64,000 bases of DNA from Paenacidovorax caeni (GTDB lineage: Bacteria; Pseudomonadota; Gammaproteobacteria; Burkholderiales; Burkholderiaceae_C): assembly GCF_001298675.1 (NCBI RefSeq), contig NZ_CYIG01000013.1:1-64000 (forward strand). The letters run 5' to 3'. The notes beneath the pieces are model-generated. The model was not told the DNA's origin, searched no databases, and saw only the letters and a program-made list of their open reading frames with translations. Position 1 is the first letter of the stretch. Each line of letters begins with the position of its first letter. Of the stretch, positions 56,182 to 64,000 are shown piece after piece. Both the position numbers and the translations under genes were made by a program.

Positions 56182-57120
56182 TCAAACCTTGGTGAGCCAA
56201 TGGGCGTATTGGGGATTGCGTCCGTTGACGATGTCAAAGAACGCGTTCTGGATTTTCTCGGTGATCGGGCCACGGCTGCCCGCGCCGATTTCGATGCGAT
56301 CCAGTTCGCGGATCGGCGTGACTTCAGCGGCCGTGCCGGTGAAGAAGGCCTCGTCAGCGATGTACACCTCGTCGCGCGTGATGCGCTTTTGCACGATCTC
56401 CAGACCCAGGTCCTTGGCGATGTGGAAGACGGTGTTGCGCGTGATGCCGTTGAGCGCACCGGCCGACAGGTCGGGCGTGTAGATGACGCCGTTCTTCACG
56501 ACGAAGATGTTCTCGCCCGCGCCTTCGGAGACGAAGCCGGCGCTGTCGAGCAGCAGGGCCTCGTCGTAGCCGTCGTCGGTGGCTTCCATGTTGGCCAGGA
56601 TGGAGTTGCTGTAGTTGCTCACCGCCTTGGCCTGCGTCATGGTGATGTTGACGTGGTGGCGCGTGTAGCTGCTGGTCTTGACGCGGATGCCGCGCTTCAG
56701 ACCCTCTTCACCCAGGTACGCGCCCCAGGCCCAGGCTGCCACCATGGCGTGGATGGTGTTGCCCTTGGGCGAGACGCCCAGCTTCTTGTCGCCAATCCAC
56801 ACCAGCGGGCGCAGGTAGCAGCTCTCGAGCTTGTTGGCCTTGACCACGTCGATTTGCGCCTGGTTGAGCTGCTCGGCGGTAAAGGGCAGCTTCATGCGCA
56901 AAATCTTGGCGCTGTTCATCAGGCGCTCGGTGTGCTCTTGCAGGCGGAAAATGGCGGTGCCGTTGACGGTGTTGTACGCGCGCACGCCTTCGAAGGCGCC
57001 GCAGCCATAGTGCAGCGTATGGGTCAGCACATGGATCTTGGCATCGCGCCAATCGACCATCTGGCCATCCATCCAGATCTTGCCGTCACGATCGGCCATC
57101 GAGGGAACTACGGGGCTCAT
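56182..57120 (-). CDS. ilvE: Branched-chain amino acid aminotransferase
   Basis: A PLP class IV aminotransferase of 312 residues that makes valine, leucine and isoleucine. The PLP lysine is Lys165 in TMTQAKAVSNYSNS. The region GFVSEGAGENIFVVKNG is characteristic. The start ATG 57120 follows the ATG nearest the conserved sequence. It is upstream of zf-CHCC and downstream of an amino-acid ABC importer, so amino acid uptake and synthesis share a region. Confidence 0.96.
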   Translation of the reverse strand: MSPVVPSMADRDGKIWMDGQMVDWRDAKIHVLTHTLHYGCGAFEGVRAYNTVNGTAIFRLQEHTERLMNSAKILRMKLPFTAEQLNQAQIDVVKANKLESCYLRPLVWIGDKKLGVSPKGNTIHAMVAAWAWGAYLGEEGLKRGIRVKTSSYTRHHVNITMTQAKAVSNYSNSILANMEATDDGYDEALLLDSAGFVSEGAGENIFVVKNGVIYTPDLSAGALNGITRNTVFHIAKDLGLEIVQKRITRDEVYIADEAFFTGTAAEVTPIRELDRIEIGAGSRGPITEKIQNAFFDIVNGRNPQYAHWLTKV

Positions 57121-57187
57121 GGGAATCCTTTGAAGGGTTTGCGGCACGCTACCGCAAAGACAGCGATTTTAGAGCGCGCGCACGCAC

Positions 57188-57583
57188 CTACGGGCGGTGC
57201 AGCTGCCAGCGCAGCAGCCGCCCATCCTGAAACTCGCACTCCACCCACGACTGGCCGGCATCGGTCCAGCGGTAGCGCTCGGGTTGTGCGTCGGGCGCGG
57301 TGCGCTGCTCGCCCAGAGCGCGCGCCAGCGCCAGCACGTGCAGCAGGCGCTGGCCGGTGCGCAACTGGGCATGCAGCATCACGGCACTGGCCACCGTGCC
57401 CACGGGCTGCTGCGCGGCGCGCTGCATCACCCGCATCACCTGGGTGATGTGCAGCAGCAGCCACATGACCACGCCGCCACCCACCGCCAGCACACCCGGC
57501 CAGCGCATGGACTGCCAGGCCAGCACGAACAGCACCGCGATACCCAGCGGCACGATGAATTTGCGCAATCTCATGCGGGCCAT
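57188..57583 (-). CDS. Conserved hypothetical membrane protein
   Basis: A 131-residue protein with two predicted N-terminal membrane helices (FIVPLGIAVLFVLAWQSM and VLAVGGGVVMWLLLHITQV) and a soluble tail (RYRWTDAGQSWVECEFQDGRLLRW). I do not recognise the family. It lies between ilvE and the ABC permease gene on the same strand (four bases after the permease stop) and may be a Comamonadaceae-specific membrane protein. A start at ATG 57574 is also possible. Confidence 0.72.
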   Translation of the reverse strand: MARMRLRKFIVPLGIAVLFVLAWQSMRWPGVLAVGGGVVMWLLLHITQVMRVMQRAAQQPVGTVASAVMLHAQLRTGQRLLHVLALARALGEQRTAPDAQPERYRWTDAGQSWVECEFQDGRLLRWQLHRP

Positions 57584-57587
57584 TTTC

Positions 57588-58265
57588 CTATGCGCTGGCC
57601 CGCGCCAGCCGCCGCGCCACGCCGTCCAGCGCGCTGCACAGCAGCCAGTACACGGCGCCGACGCACAGAAACACCTCAGCCGGGTGCACCATGACGCGCG
57701 CGTTCACCTGGGTGGCGAGGAACGACAGCTCTGGCACGCCCACGATGTACGCCAGCGACGAGTCCTTGACCAGCGTGACCCACTGGTTGATGAACGACGG
57801 CAGCATCATGCGCAGCGCCTGCGGCAGCACCACATGGCGCAGCGCACCCCAGCGCGTGAAGCCCAGCGCCATGGCTGCGGCCCACTGCCCCGCAGGCACC
57901 CCGCGAATGCCCGCCGCCACCCCATGCGCCAGGTAGGCGCCGCCCACCAGCGCCAGCGCCGCCATGACGGAGAACACGCCCGGCACCTCGATGCCGAAAA
58001 GCATGGGCAACAGGAAATAGGTCCAGAAGATCAGCATCAGCACCGGGATGGCACGCAGAAAGCCCAGCACCACCGACAGCACCGCCAGCGCCGGGCCCTG
58101 CAGCCACACCAGGAGCACGCCAAAGACCAGCCCCAGCCCTGCGGAAGCCAGCCCGGCGCCTGCCGACAGCAGCAGCGTGAGCAGCGCGCCGCCCGGCGGA
58201 CCCTCGGGGAAGGTGCCCCACAGCAGGTAGTGCCAGTCGTCCGCCAGGAAGGAGAAATCCATCAT
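57588..58265 (-). CDS. Amino acid ABC importer permease (GltK-type)
   Basis: A 225-residue inner-membrane permease with five helices. The EAA loop reads AAMALGFTRWGALRHVVLPQALRMMLPSFINQWVTLVKDSSLAYIVGV near residues 130-178. Its start overlaps the end of the other permease gene by four bases (ATGA). It forms a heterodimer with that protein to import an acidic or polar amino acid. Confidence 0.93.
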   Translation of the reverse strand: MMDFSFLADDWHYLLWGTFPEGPPGGALLTLLLSAGAGLASAGLGLVFGVLLVWLQGPALAVLSVVLGFLRAIPVLMLIFWTYFLLPMLFGIEVPGVFSVMAALALVGGAYLAHGVAAGIRGVPAGQWAAAMALGFTRWGALRHVVLPQALRMMLPSFINQWVTLVKDSSLAYIVGVPELSFLATQVNARVMVHPAEVFLCVGAVYWLLCSALDGVARRLARASA

Positions 58266-59011
58266 GCCCCCGGCAGCATGTACGCCCGGCGCCGCTGCAG
58301 CCGCTGCGCCAGCAGCTCCAGCACGGCGATGGCGGCGATGTACAGCAGCGTGGCCACGGCATAGACCTGGAACGTCTTCCAGGTCTCGGCCTCGGCCTGG
58401 CGGGCGCGGTACGACAGCTCCAGCAGCCCCACGGCCATGCCCAGCGAGGTGTTCTTGAGGATGTTCATGTACTGCCCGAACAGCGGCGGCAGCGCGATGC
58501 GCAGCGCCTGCGGCAGCACCACGTGGCGCAGCGCCTGCGTAGGCGTGAGGCCCAAGGCCAGCGCGGCGGTGCGCTGGCTGGCGGGCACGCCGCGCAGGCC
58601 CGAGCGAATGTCCTCGCCCACGTAGGCGGTGGAATAGGCCACCAGGCCGACGAGCGCGGCCAGGAACTCAAACGACGGCCAGCGCACCAGCACCACGCCG
58701 CCCAGCGCCAGCGCGTGCACGCCGTTGAGCCATTGCACCCACGCCTCGGGCAGCAGGGCCGGGATGCCGAAGTACCAGAACAGCAGCTGCACCAGCAGCG
58801 GCGTGTTGCGGAACACCGAAAGATAGACACCGCTGGCGCGCACCAGCGCGGGCCGCGCGCTCTCGCGTGCGGCAGCGAAGGCGATGCCCAGCAGCGTCGA
58901 GGCGGCCACCACCAGCAGCGTGGCCCACAGCGTCATGCCCCAGCCCTGCAGCATCCAGCCGAGGTACTTGGGCGCCAGAAAGCCGTCAGGCAACAAAGAA
59001 TGCAGAGTCAA
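58262..59011 (-). CDS. Amino acid ABC importer permease (GltJ-type)
   Basis: A 249-residue permease with five or six helices. The EAA loop reads TAALALGLTPTQALRHVVLPQALRIALPPLFGQYMNILKNTSLGMAVGLLEL near residues 140-190. It follows the substrate-binding protein gene after 44 bp, and overlaps the GltK-type gene. No ATPase gene is linked, which is unusual. Confidence 0.93.
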   Translation of the reverse strand: MTLHSLLPDGFLAPKYLGWMLQGWGMTLWATLLVVAASTLLGIAFAAARESARPALVRASGVYLSVFRNTPLLVQLLFWYFGIPALLPEAWVQWLNGVHALALGGVVLVRWPSFEFLAALVGLVAYSTAYVGEDIRSGLRGVPASQRTAALALGLTPTQALRHVVLPQALRIALPPLFGQYMNILKNTSLGMAVGLLELSYRARQAEAETWKTFQVYAVATLLYIAAIAVLELLAQRLQRRRAYMLPGA

Positions 59012-59055
59012 GACAGCGGGGCGCGCGCCACGACAGGTGGCGCACGCGTACGGGG

Positions 59056-59868
59056 TTAGGTCTTGTCGCCGATCTTGAAGATGCGCTGCAGCGGTGTCTT
59101 CGACTTCGGGCCAAACCAGGTGTCGTAAATCTTCTGCGCCTGGCCGCTGGCCTCCAGCTCGCGCAGCGTGGTGTTGACGTAGTCGGTCAACGCCGCTTCA
59201 TCCTTGGGGATGCCCACGCCGATGTAATCCTGCGAGATGGCGAACGGCGGGATCTCGTACTTGTCGCGGTCGGGCACGTTGGCCAGCAGGCCGATGAGTT
59301 TGGGGCCGTCCTGCGAGATGGCCTGCACCTGGCCGTTGCGCAGCGCGGTGAAGGCAAACGGCGTGTCGTCGTACGCCACCAGCGTGGCCGTGGGGTACTT
59401 CTCGCGCAGCTGGATTTCGTTGGTCGTGCCCTTGTCAACGCCAATGCGCAGGCTGGCGAGCTGCTCGGGCGCGGTCAGCGTGCCCTTCTTGGCGATGAAC
59501 TGCGTGCCCGAAGAAAAGTAGGGAATGCTGAAGTTCACCACCTTGGCGCGCTCCTCGGTGATGGTGAAGTTGGCGAACACCAGGTCCACCTTGTTCGCGG
59601 TCAGCAGCGGAATGCGGTTGGCCGGGTTGGTGGGCACGATCTCCAGCCGGACGCCGAGCTTCTTGGCAAACGCCTGGGCGTAATCGACGTCGAGCCCGTG
59701 GATCTTGCGCGTCTTGGCATCGACGAAGCCGAACGGCGGGTTGGCGTCGAACGCGGCCACGCGCAGCACGCCGGCCTTCTTGATGTCGTCCAGCCGGTCC
59801 GCCCAGGTGGCGGACGAAGCCAGGGCCAGGGCCGCCAGCAGGGCAAAGTGGCGATAGCGTGGTGTCAT
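59056..59868 (-). CDS. Amino acid ABC importer periplasmic binding protein
   Basis: A 270-residue exported binding protein of the GltI/HisJ type. The signal peptide is FALLAALALASSATWA. The mature domain has GVLRVAAFDANPPFGFVDAKTRKIHGLDVDYAQAFAKKLG and TNPANRIPLLTANKVDLVFANFTITEERA, the typical binding-site sequences. It is the first gene of the importer operon. The amino acid bound (Glu, Asp or His type) is not determined. Confidence 0.92.
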   Translation of the reverse strand: MTPRYRHFALLAALALASSATWADRLDDIKKAGVLRVAAFDANPPFGFVDAKTRKIHGLDVDYAQAFAKKLGVRLEIVPTNPANRIPLLTANKVDLVFANFTITEERAKVVNFSIPYFSSGTQFIAKKGTLTAPEQLASLRIGVDKGTTNEIQLREKYPTATLVAYDDTPFAFTALRNGQVQAISQDGPKLIGLLANVPDRDKYEIPPFAISQDYIGVGIPKDEAALTDYVNTTLRELEASGQAQKIYDTWFGPKSKTPLQRIFKIGDKT

Positions 59869-59973
59869 GTAGTGATCTCCCTGAGGTGAATGAAAAGTGC
59901 TTTCATCCTAGGCAGGGAGGAATACCGCAGGAACGACGGAATTCGCGCTTGCTTATGCGCCCAAGCGCACACC

Positions 59974-61362
59974 TCAGCCCATGCCGCGCACCACGTTCAT
60001 GGCCTCGTCCACGCGCTCCACGGCATGGATCGTGAGCCCCTCGATGGGCTTTTTCGGCGCGTTGGCCTTGGGCACCACGGCCACGGTGAAGCCCAGTTTG
60101 GCCGCTTCCTTCAAGCGCTCCTGCCCGCGCGGCGCGGGGCGCACCTCGCCCGCCAGGCCCACCTCGCCAAAGGCAATGAAGCCCTTGGGCAGGGCGCGCC
60201 CGCGCAGGCTGCTGGTGATGGCCAGCATCACCGCCAGGTCGGCCGCGGGCTCGCTGATGCGCACACCGCCCACAGCGTTGACGAACACGTCCTGGTCGGC
60301 GCAGGCCACACCGGCGTGGCGGTGCAGCACAGCCAGCAGCATGGCCAGGCGGTCGCGCTCCAGGCCCACCGACAGGCGGCGCGGGCTGGGCCCACCGCCA
60401 TCGACCAGCGCCTGGATTTCCACCAGCAGCGGGCGTGTGCCCTCCAGCGTGACCAGCACGCAGGCGCCGGGCACGGGCTCGCTGTGCTGCGAGAGAAAGA
60501 TGGCGCTCGGGTTGGAGACACCGCGCAGGCCGCGCTCGGTCATGGCGAACACACCGATCTCGTTCACCGCGCCAAAGCGGTTTTTGATGGCGCGCACCAG
60601 GCGGTAGCTGCTGTGCGTGTCGCCCTCGAAGTACAGCACCGTGTCCACCATGTGCTCCAGCACGCGCGGGCCGGCCAGTGCGCCCTCCTTGGTCACGTGG
60701 CCCACCAGGATGACGGCGATGCCCGTGGCCTTGGCCATGCGCGTGAGGTGCGCCGCGCACTCGCGCACCTGGGCCACGCTGCCGGGGGCGCTGGTGAGCT
60801 GGTCCGAATAGATGGTCTGAATCGAGTCGATCACGCACACCGCGGGCTGCGTGGCCTCGACGGTGGCGAGGATTTTCTCCAGCTGGATCTCGGCCAGTAC
60901 GTTCACCTGGCTGGCCTCCAGCCCGAGGCGGCGCGAGCGCAGCGCCACCTGCGCGCCACTTTCTTCGCCCGTCACGTACAGCGTGGGCAGGCCCACGCGG
61001 TGCAGCGCGTCCATGGCCTGCAGCAGCAGCGTGGATTTGCCGATGCCCGGGTCGCCGCCGATGAGCACCACGCCGCCTTCCACCACGCCGCCGCCAAGCA
61101 CGCGGTCGAGCTCCTCGATGCCACTGGGTGTGCGCGCCACGTCGGTGGCCTCGATGGCGGCCAGCGGCATCACCGCCTGGGCCTGCGCCAGCCCGGCGTA
61201 CTGGCCGCCGGCGGCGCTCATGCGGTTCTTGCCGCCGCCGCTGGCCTCGGCCACGGTTTCCAGCAGCGTGTTCCAGGCGCCGCAGCCCGGGCATTTGCCC
61301 AGCCAGCGCGGGCTGGTGGCGCCGCATTCGGTGCAGGTGTAAAGGGTCTTGTCTTTGGCCAT
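59974..61362 (-). CDS. radA: DNA repair protein RadA
   Basis: A recombination ATPase of 462 residues. The zinc finger has Cys10, Cys13, Cys24 and Cys27. The Walker A motif GGDPGIGKST lies near residue 95, the RadA-specific KNRFG motif near residue 258, and the Lon-protease-like C-terminal domain has GEVGLAGEVRPAPRGQERLKEAAKLGF. RadA drives branch migration in homologous recombination. ATG 61362 (MAKDKTLYTC) is the usual start. Confidence 0.97.
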   Translation of the reverse strand: MAKDKTLYTCTECGATSPRWLGKCPGCGAWNTLLETVAEASGGGKNRMSAAGGQYAGLAQAQAVMPLAAIEATDVARTPSGIEELDRVLGGGVVEGGVVLIGGDPGIGKSTLLLQAMDALHRVGLPTLYVTGEESGAQVALRSRRLGLEASQVNVLAEIQLEKILATVEATQPAVCVIDSIQTIYSDQLTSAPGSVAQVRECAAHLTRMAKATGIAVILVGHVTKEGALAGPRVLEHMVDTVLYFEGDTHSSYRLVRAIKNRFGAVNEIGVFAMTERGLRGVSNPSAIFLSQHSEPVPGACVLVTLEGTRPLLVEIQALVDGGGPSPRRLSVGLERDRLAMLLAVLHRHAGVACADQDVFVNAVGGVRISEPAADLAVMLAITSSLRGRALPKGFIAFGEVGLAGEVRPAPRGQERLKEAAKLGFTVAVVPKANAPKKPIEGLTIHAVERVDEAMNVVRGMG

Positions 61363-61403
61363 GGCGGCCGATCCTACCCGCTGCCAGGCGCTCATAAAAA
61401 AGG

Positions 61404-61479
61404 AGCTGCCAGCGCTTGCCTGGTGGGTATTTCAATACGAAATCGATTGAAACTCCGTACCAGACAAGCGCCAGCAGCT
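61404..61479. repeat. Long inverted composite of two palindromic elements
   Basis: Left arm AGCTGCCAGCGCTTGCC with TATTTCAAT, right arm ATTGAAAC and CAAGCGCCAGCAGCT. The arms of about 33 bp pair imperfectly around a short central loop (ACGAAATCG). It lies between radA and the cytochrome peroxidase gene. Confidence 0.82.
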
Positions 61480-61491
61480 CTCATTCAAATA

Positions 61492-61511
61492 GCACCCCGG
61501 CGCCGGGGTGC
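61492..61511 (-). other. GC-rich perfect palindrome after the cytochrome peroxidase stop
   Basis: GCACCCCGGCGCCGGGGTGC, 20 bp, perfect, eight bases after the gene's stop codon on its strand. No T run follows, so it would be a rho-independent-like pause or a stable 3' end at best. Confidence 0.55.
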
Positions 61512-61519
61512 GCCCTGAA

Positions 61520-62530
61520 TCACTCGAAAGGCTGGGGCCGCTTGGTCTTGTCGCTCGAGGGCGGCAGGATGGGCAGCGTGAACTTGGGCTGGTCGCCCGT
61601 CAGCGTCTTCAGGAAGGCGACGATGTCGGCGTTCTCCTCGGGCGTGAACTTCTTGCCCAGCTGCAAGCGGCCCATGGTGTCCACGGCCTGGGTCAGCGTG
61701 TCGGCCGCGCCGTCGTGGAAGTAGGGGTAGGTCAGCTCGACGTTACGCAGCGTCGGCACCTTGAAGTTGAAGCGCTCGGCGTCGTTGCCAGTGACGGCGG
61801 AGCGGCCTTCGGCCGGGTTGTCCGTCTTGTAGGCCTCGACCAGGCCCATCTTCTGGAACGAGGTGCCGCCCAGGTTCGGGCCGTTGTGGCAGGCCACGCA
61901 GCCGCTGCTCTTGAACAGCTGGTAGCCGCGCAGTTCCTGCGCGTTGATGGCCTTCTTGTCGCCCTTGAGCCACTTGTCAAAGCGCGCGTTGGGCGTCACC
62001 AGCGTCTCTTCGAACGCGGCAATGGCCTGGGTCACTTCGTCAATCGTCAGCTTGTCGTGGCCGAACACCTTCTTGAACTCGGCCACGTACTGCGGAATCG
62101 AGGTCAGCAGATCGACAGCCAGATCGTGCGTGAAGGCCATTTCACCGGGGTTGGCGATCGGGCCGCCCGCCTGCTCCTTCAGGTCCTTGGCGCGGCCGTC
62201 CCAGAACTGGGCCACGTTGAGGCTGGAGTTGAGCACCGTGGGCGAGTTGATCGGGCCTTTTTGCCACTTGTCGCCGATGGAGGTCTTGAGGTTGTCCGAG
62301 CCGCCCATGCTCAGGTTGTGGCACGAGTTGCACGAGATGAAGCCGGATCGCGACAGGCGCGGGTCAAAGAACAGCTTCTTGCCCAACTCCACCTTGCCCG
62401 GGTTGGTGACCTTGGCAGCGGGGATGGGGGAAACGGGCTCGGCGTCCTTGGCCTGCACGGCGCCGGTGGCCAGCAGCGCAGCAACGCTGAGCGCACCCAG
62501 AACAAGGCGAGGAGCGGTGAAGCGGGACAT
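61520..62530 (-). CDS. Di-heme cytochrome c peroxidase (CcpA/MauG family)
   Basis: A periplasmic enzyme of 336 residues that reduces hydrogen peroxide with cytochrome electrons. A signal peptide ends near VQAKDA. Heme sites are CNSCH at residues 67-71 and CVACH at 211-215. The region FTHDLAVDLLTSIPQYVAEFKKVFG is typical of the family. AAGGAAA lies before ATG 62530. A perfect FNR-type dyad upstream indicates induction under low oxygen. Confidence 0.93.
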   Translation of the reverse strand: MSRFTAPRLVLGALSVAALLATGAVQAKDAEPVSPIPAAKVTNPGKVELGKKLFFDPRLSRSGFISCNSCHNLSMGGSDNLKTSIGDKWQKGPINSPTVLNSSLNVAQFWDGRAKDLKEQAGGPIANPGEMAFTHDLAVDLLTSIPQYVAEFKKVFGHDKLTIDEVTQAIAAFEETLVTPNARFDKWLKGDKKAINAQELRGYQLFKSSGCVACHNGPNLGGTSFQKMGLVEAYKTDNPAEGRSAVTGNDAERFNFKVPTLRNVELTYPYFHDGAADTLTQAVDTMGRLQLGKKFTPEENADIVAFLKTLTGDQPKFTLPILPPSSDKTKRPQPFE

Positions 62531-62590
62531 CGTGGTTTCCTTTCTAGGTGGGAGAGATGTCCCATTGTTCTTGCCGCGCGTCAAAGGCCT

Positions 62591-62606
62591 CTTGAGATAT
62601 CTCAAG
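62591..62606. promoter_or_regulatory. FNR/CRP-type operator of the cytochrome peroxidase gene
   Basis: CTTGAGATATCTCAAG is a perfect 16-bp palindrome with TTGA-N6-TCAA, the FNR/CRP-family pattern. It is centred about 68 bp before the start codon. If it lies at -41.5, a weak -10 (AACAAT) falls at the expected place and the untranslated leader would be about 27 bases. Confidence 0.75.
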
Positions 62607-62648
62607 CAAAGGGCACGAAGCAAGTAGGGGCATTCACACCGCGCGCGG

Positions 62649-62667
62649 CAGGCCGCCAGGCGGCCTG
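62649..62667 (-). other. GC-rich palindrome after alr
   Basis: CAGGCCGCC and GGCGGCCTG around one A form a perfect hairpin six bases beyond the alr stop codon. No T run follows. It parallels the palindrome after the cytochrome peroxidase gene. Confidence 0.5.
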
Positions 62668-62672
62668 GCGTG

Positions 62673-63782
62673 TCAGTCGGCCACCACCACGTTCACGCGC
62701 GGCGCCACGGCGCACATCAGCTCGTAGCCCACGGTGCCTGCGGCCTGCGCCACCTCGTCGATGGACAGCTGCGCGCCGCTGCTGGCGCGGCCCCACAGCG
62801 TGACCTCGCTGCCCATACCCACGGGCAGCCCGGCCTGCACCACGGGCGTGAGGTCCACGGTCAGCATGTCCATGCTCACGCGCCCCACCAGGCGGGTGCG
62901 CACGCCGCTCACCAGCACCGGCGTGCCGGTATCGGCATGGCGCGGGTAGCCATCGGCGTAGCCGCAGGCTGCCACGCCGATCAGCATCGGGGCATCGGCA
63001 CGAAAACGCGAGCCGTAGCCCACGGTGTCACCGGGCTGCAGCTGCTGGGTGGCGAGCAGACGGGTGGAAAGCGTCATGGCGGGCTGCAGCGCCCAGTCGC
63101 TGGCCTGGTGCTGCGGGTGGTCGGGCGCGCTGCCGTAGAGCATGATGCCGGCGCGCACCCAGTCACAGCGCACCTGCGCGTCACTGCCCTGGCGCAGCGT
63201 GGCAGCGCTGTTGCTGATGCTGCGCTCGCCCGGCAGGTCCTGCGTGGTGGCATGGAACACCGCGAGCTGGTGCCCGATGCCGCGCGGGCCGTCGGCGTCG
63301 GAGAAATGCGTCATGTGCGAGATTTCATCGACCTGCGGCAGCGCCGACAGCCGCGCCCAGGCGCCACGGTAGCGTGCGGGGGTGAAACCCAGCCGGTTCA
63401 TGCCCGTGTTCATCTTGAGGAATACCCGGTGCGGCACCTGCGTCTTGTGCGCGGCCAGCCAGTCGATCTGCTCATCGCAATGCACGGCATGCCAGATGCC
63501 AAGGCGCGAGCACAGCTCCAGGTCGCGCGGCTCGAACACACCCTCCAGCAGCAGCAGCGGCCCGCGCCAGCCCAGGGCACGCAAACGCTCGGCCTCGGCC
63601 AGGTCGAGCATGGCGAAGCCGTCGGCGCCGCGCAGCCCCTCATACACGCGCTCAATGCCATGCCCGTAGGCGTTGGCCTTGACCACGGCCCAGACCTTGG
63701 CGTCGGGCGCCGCGGCGCGCGTGCGTGAAAGGTTGTGGTGCAAGGCCGGGGGGTGAATGGTGGCAAGAATCGGGCGCGGCAT
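62673..63782 (-). CDS. alr: Alanine racemase
   Basis: A PLP enzyme of 369 residues that makes D-alanine for peptidoglycan. The PLP lysine is Lys35 in [10 protein letters not shown]. The catalytic tyrosine is in [27 protein letters not shown] near residue 253. The N-terminal TIM barrel and C-terminal beta domain are complete. It is divergent from lplT. Confidence 0.96.
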   Translation of the reverse strand: MPRPILATIHPPALHHNLSRTRAAAPDAKVWAVVKANAYGHGIERVYEGLRGADGFAMLDLAEAERLRALGWRGPLLLLEGVFEPRDLELCSRLGIWHAVHCDEQIDWLAAHKTQVPHRVFLKMNTGMNRLGFTPARYRGAWARLSALPQVDEISHMTHFSDADGPRGIGHQLAVFHATTQDLPGERSISNSAATLRQGSDAQVRCDWVRAGIMLYGSAPDHPQHQASDWALQPAMTLSTRLLATQQLQPGDTVGYGSRFRADAPMLIGVAACGYADGYPRHADTGTPVLVSGVRTRLVGRVSMDMLTVDLTPVVQAGLPVGMGSEVTLWGRASSGAQLSIDEVAQAAGTVGYELMCAVAPRVNVVVAD

Positions 63783-63940
63783 GGCTTAAGGGAGCGAAAA
63801 CCGTGGCAACGGCGGAAGGCGCATTCTGGCACCGCGCCATGGCAGGCGTGCGCCGGGCGCGTGATATAACCGCCCATCTCCTGCCAGGGCCCCCTTTCAC
63901 GCCGGGCATTAGCGCCGCTGATGCCCCTCCCACTCTCTCG

Positions 63941-64000
63941 ATGAAGCGCGGTTTCTACACCATCATGTCGGCGCAGTTCTTCAGCTCGCTGGCCGACAAT
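63941..64000 (+). CDS. lplT: Lysophospholipid transporter LplT, first 20 codons
   Basis: The reading frame from ATG 63941 gives MKRGFYTIMSAQFFSSLADN and continues beyond the window. This matches the start of LplT-type MFS proteins, which flip lysophospholipids into the cytoplasm for reacylation. Linkage to alr also fits what I recall from Comamonadaceae. Only 60 bases are visible, so identity is provisional. Confidence 0.6.
   Translation, partial: MKRGFYTIMSAQFFSSLADN

Noticed and set aside
59890-59906. Dyad ATGAAA-N5-TTTCAT upstream of the binding-protein gene
   Set aside because: Short arms and no known consensus; could be chance in an A/T-richer leader.

Overview
The window comes from the chromosome of a high-GC betaproteobacterium, most likely a member of the Comamonadaceae (Acidovorax, Alicycliphilus or a close relative). 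The reasons are the Tyr-Gly-Thr tRNA cluster running into tuf, the complete atpIBEFHAGDC operon, the lipoate, mre and gatCAB blocks, the betaproteobacterial small proteins (DUF493, zf-CHCC, DUF4124), and a dispersed palindromic intergenic repeat that I associate from memory with this family. I see no insertion sequence, prophage, integrase or CRISPR array. Nearly everything is core genome; the surface-glycan block near 52-56 kb is the most accessory-looking part.

Layout. 1-1.1 kb (minus): tRNA-Arg, then tRNA-Tyr, -Gly, -Thr and the 5' part of tuf. 1.2-7.8 kb: a TetR repressor divergent from a complete RND tripartite efflux operon, with one palindromic operator between two face-to-face promoters. 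7.9-9 kb: a membrane-anchored cytochrome c5-like protein and a conserved hypothetical gene. 9.1-16.3 kb (minus): the whole F1Fo ATP synthase operon. 16.5-18.5 kb: ybeD-lipB-lipA. 18.6-22.3 kb (minus): an Mla-type lipid transporter (STAS-permease, ATPase, MCE protein, auxiliary lipoprotein). 22.5-28 kb: a GMC oxidoreductase, an ammonium transporter with a sigma-54/NtrC-like promoter plus a small downstream gene, a TSUP exporter and an arginase. 28-32.5 kb (minus): mreBCD-mrdA, cell-wall elongation. 32.7-36.1 kb: gatCAB for amidotransferase-dependent Gln/Asn-tRNA formation. 36.1-41.9 kb: pdxY, pyrE with a DUF4124 gene, exonuclease III, a solitary GspE/PilB-type ATPase and a metallo-beta-lactamase-fold hydrolase. 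42-51 kb: a tautomerase beside a decayed GntR regulator, an M48 protease with a Tat-like signal, an EamA exporter, an AraC regulator, an AmpG-like permease, a two-component system, an MFS exporter divergent from a LysR regulator, and a nitronate monooxygenase. 52.1-55.9 kb: an O-antigen-ligase-like protein with three glycosyltransferase-like proteins. 56-59.9 kb (minus): ilvE, zf-CHCC and an amino-acid ABC importer without its ATPase gene. 60-64 kb: radA, a di-heme cytochrome c peroxidase behind a perfect FNR-type dyad, alr, and the start of lplT.

The most interesting signals lie between or across genes. A palindromic element of about 45 bp (AGCGCTT, a short spacer, AAGCGCTAGCAGCT) occurs at about 14 places. 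One copy forms the start of a lipoprotein gene and encodes the hydrophobic part of its signal peptide; another supplies the last codons and stop of the AmpG-like gene. Others are doubled into long hairpins. Further points are overlapping divergent start codons (pyrE/exonuclease III share a CCATGG), a possible short leader ORF followed by a strong terminator upstream of the TSUP gene, and the sigma-54/NtrC arrangement before amtB. I found no clearly new defence or biosynthetic system. The best candidates for new biology are the repeat family and its capture by genes, and the uncharacterised glycan cluster.
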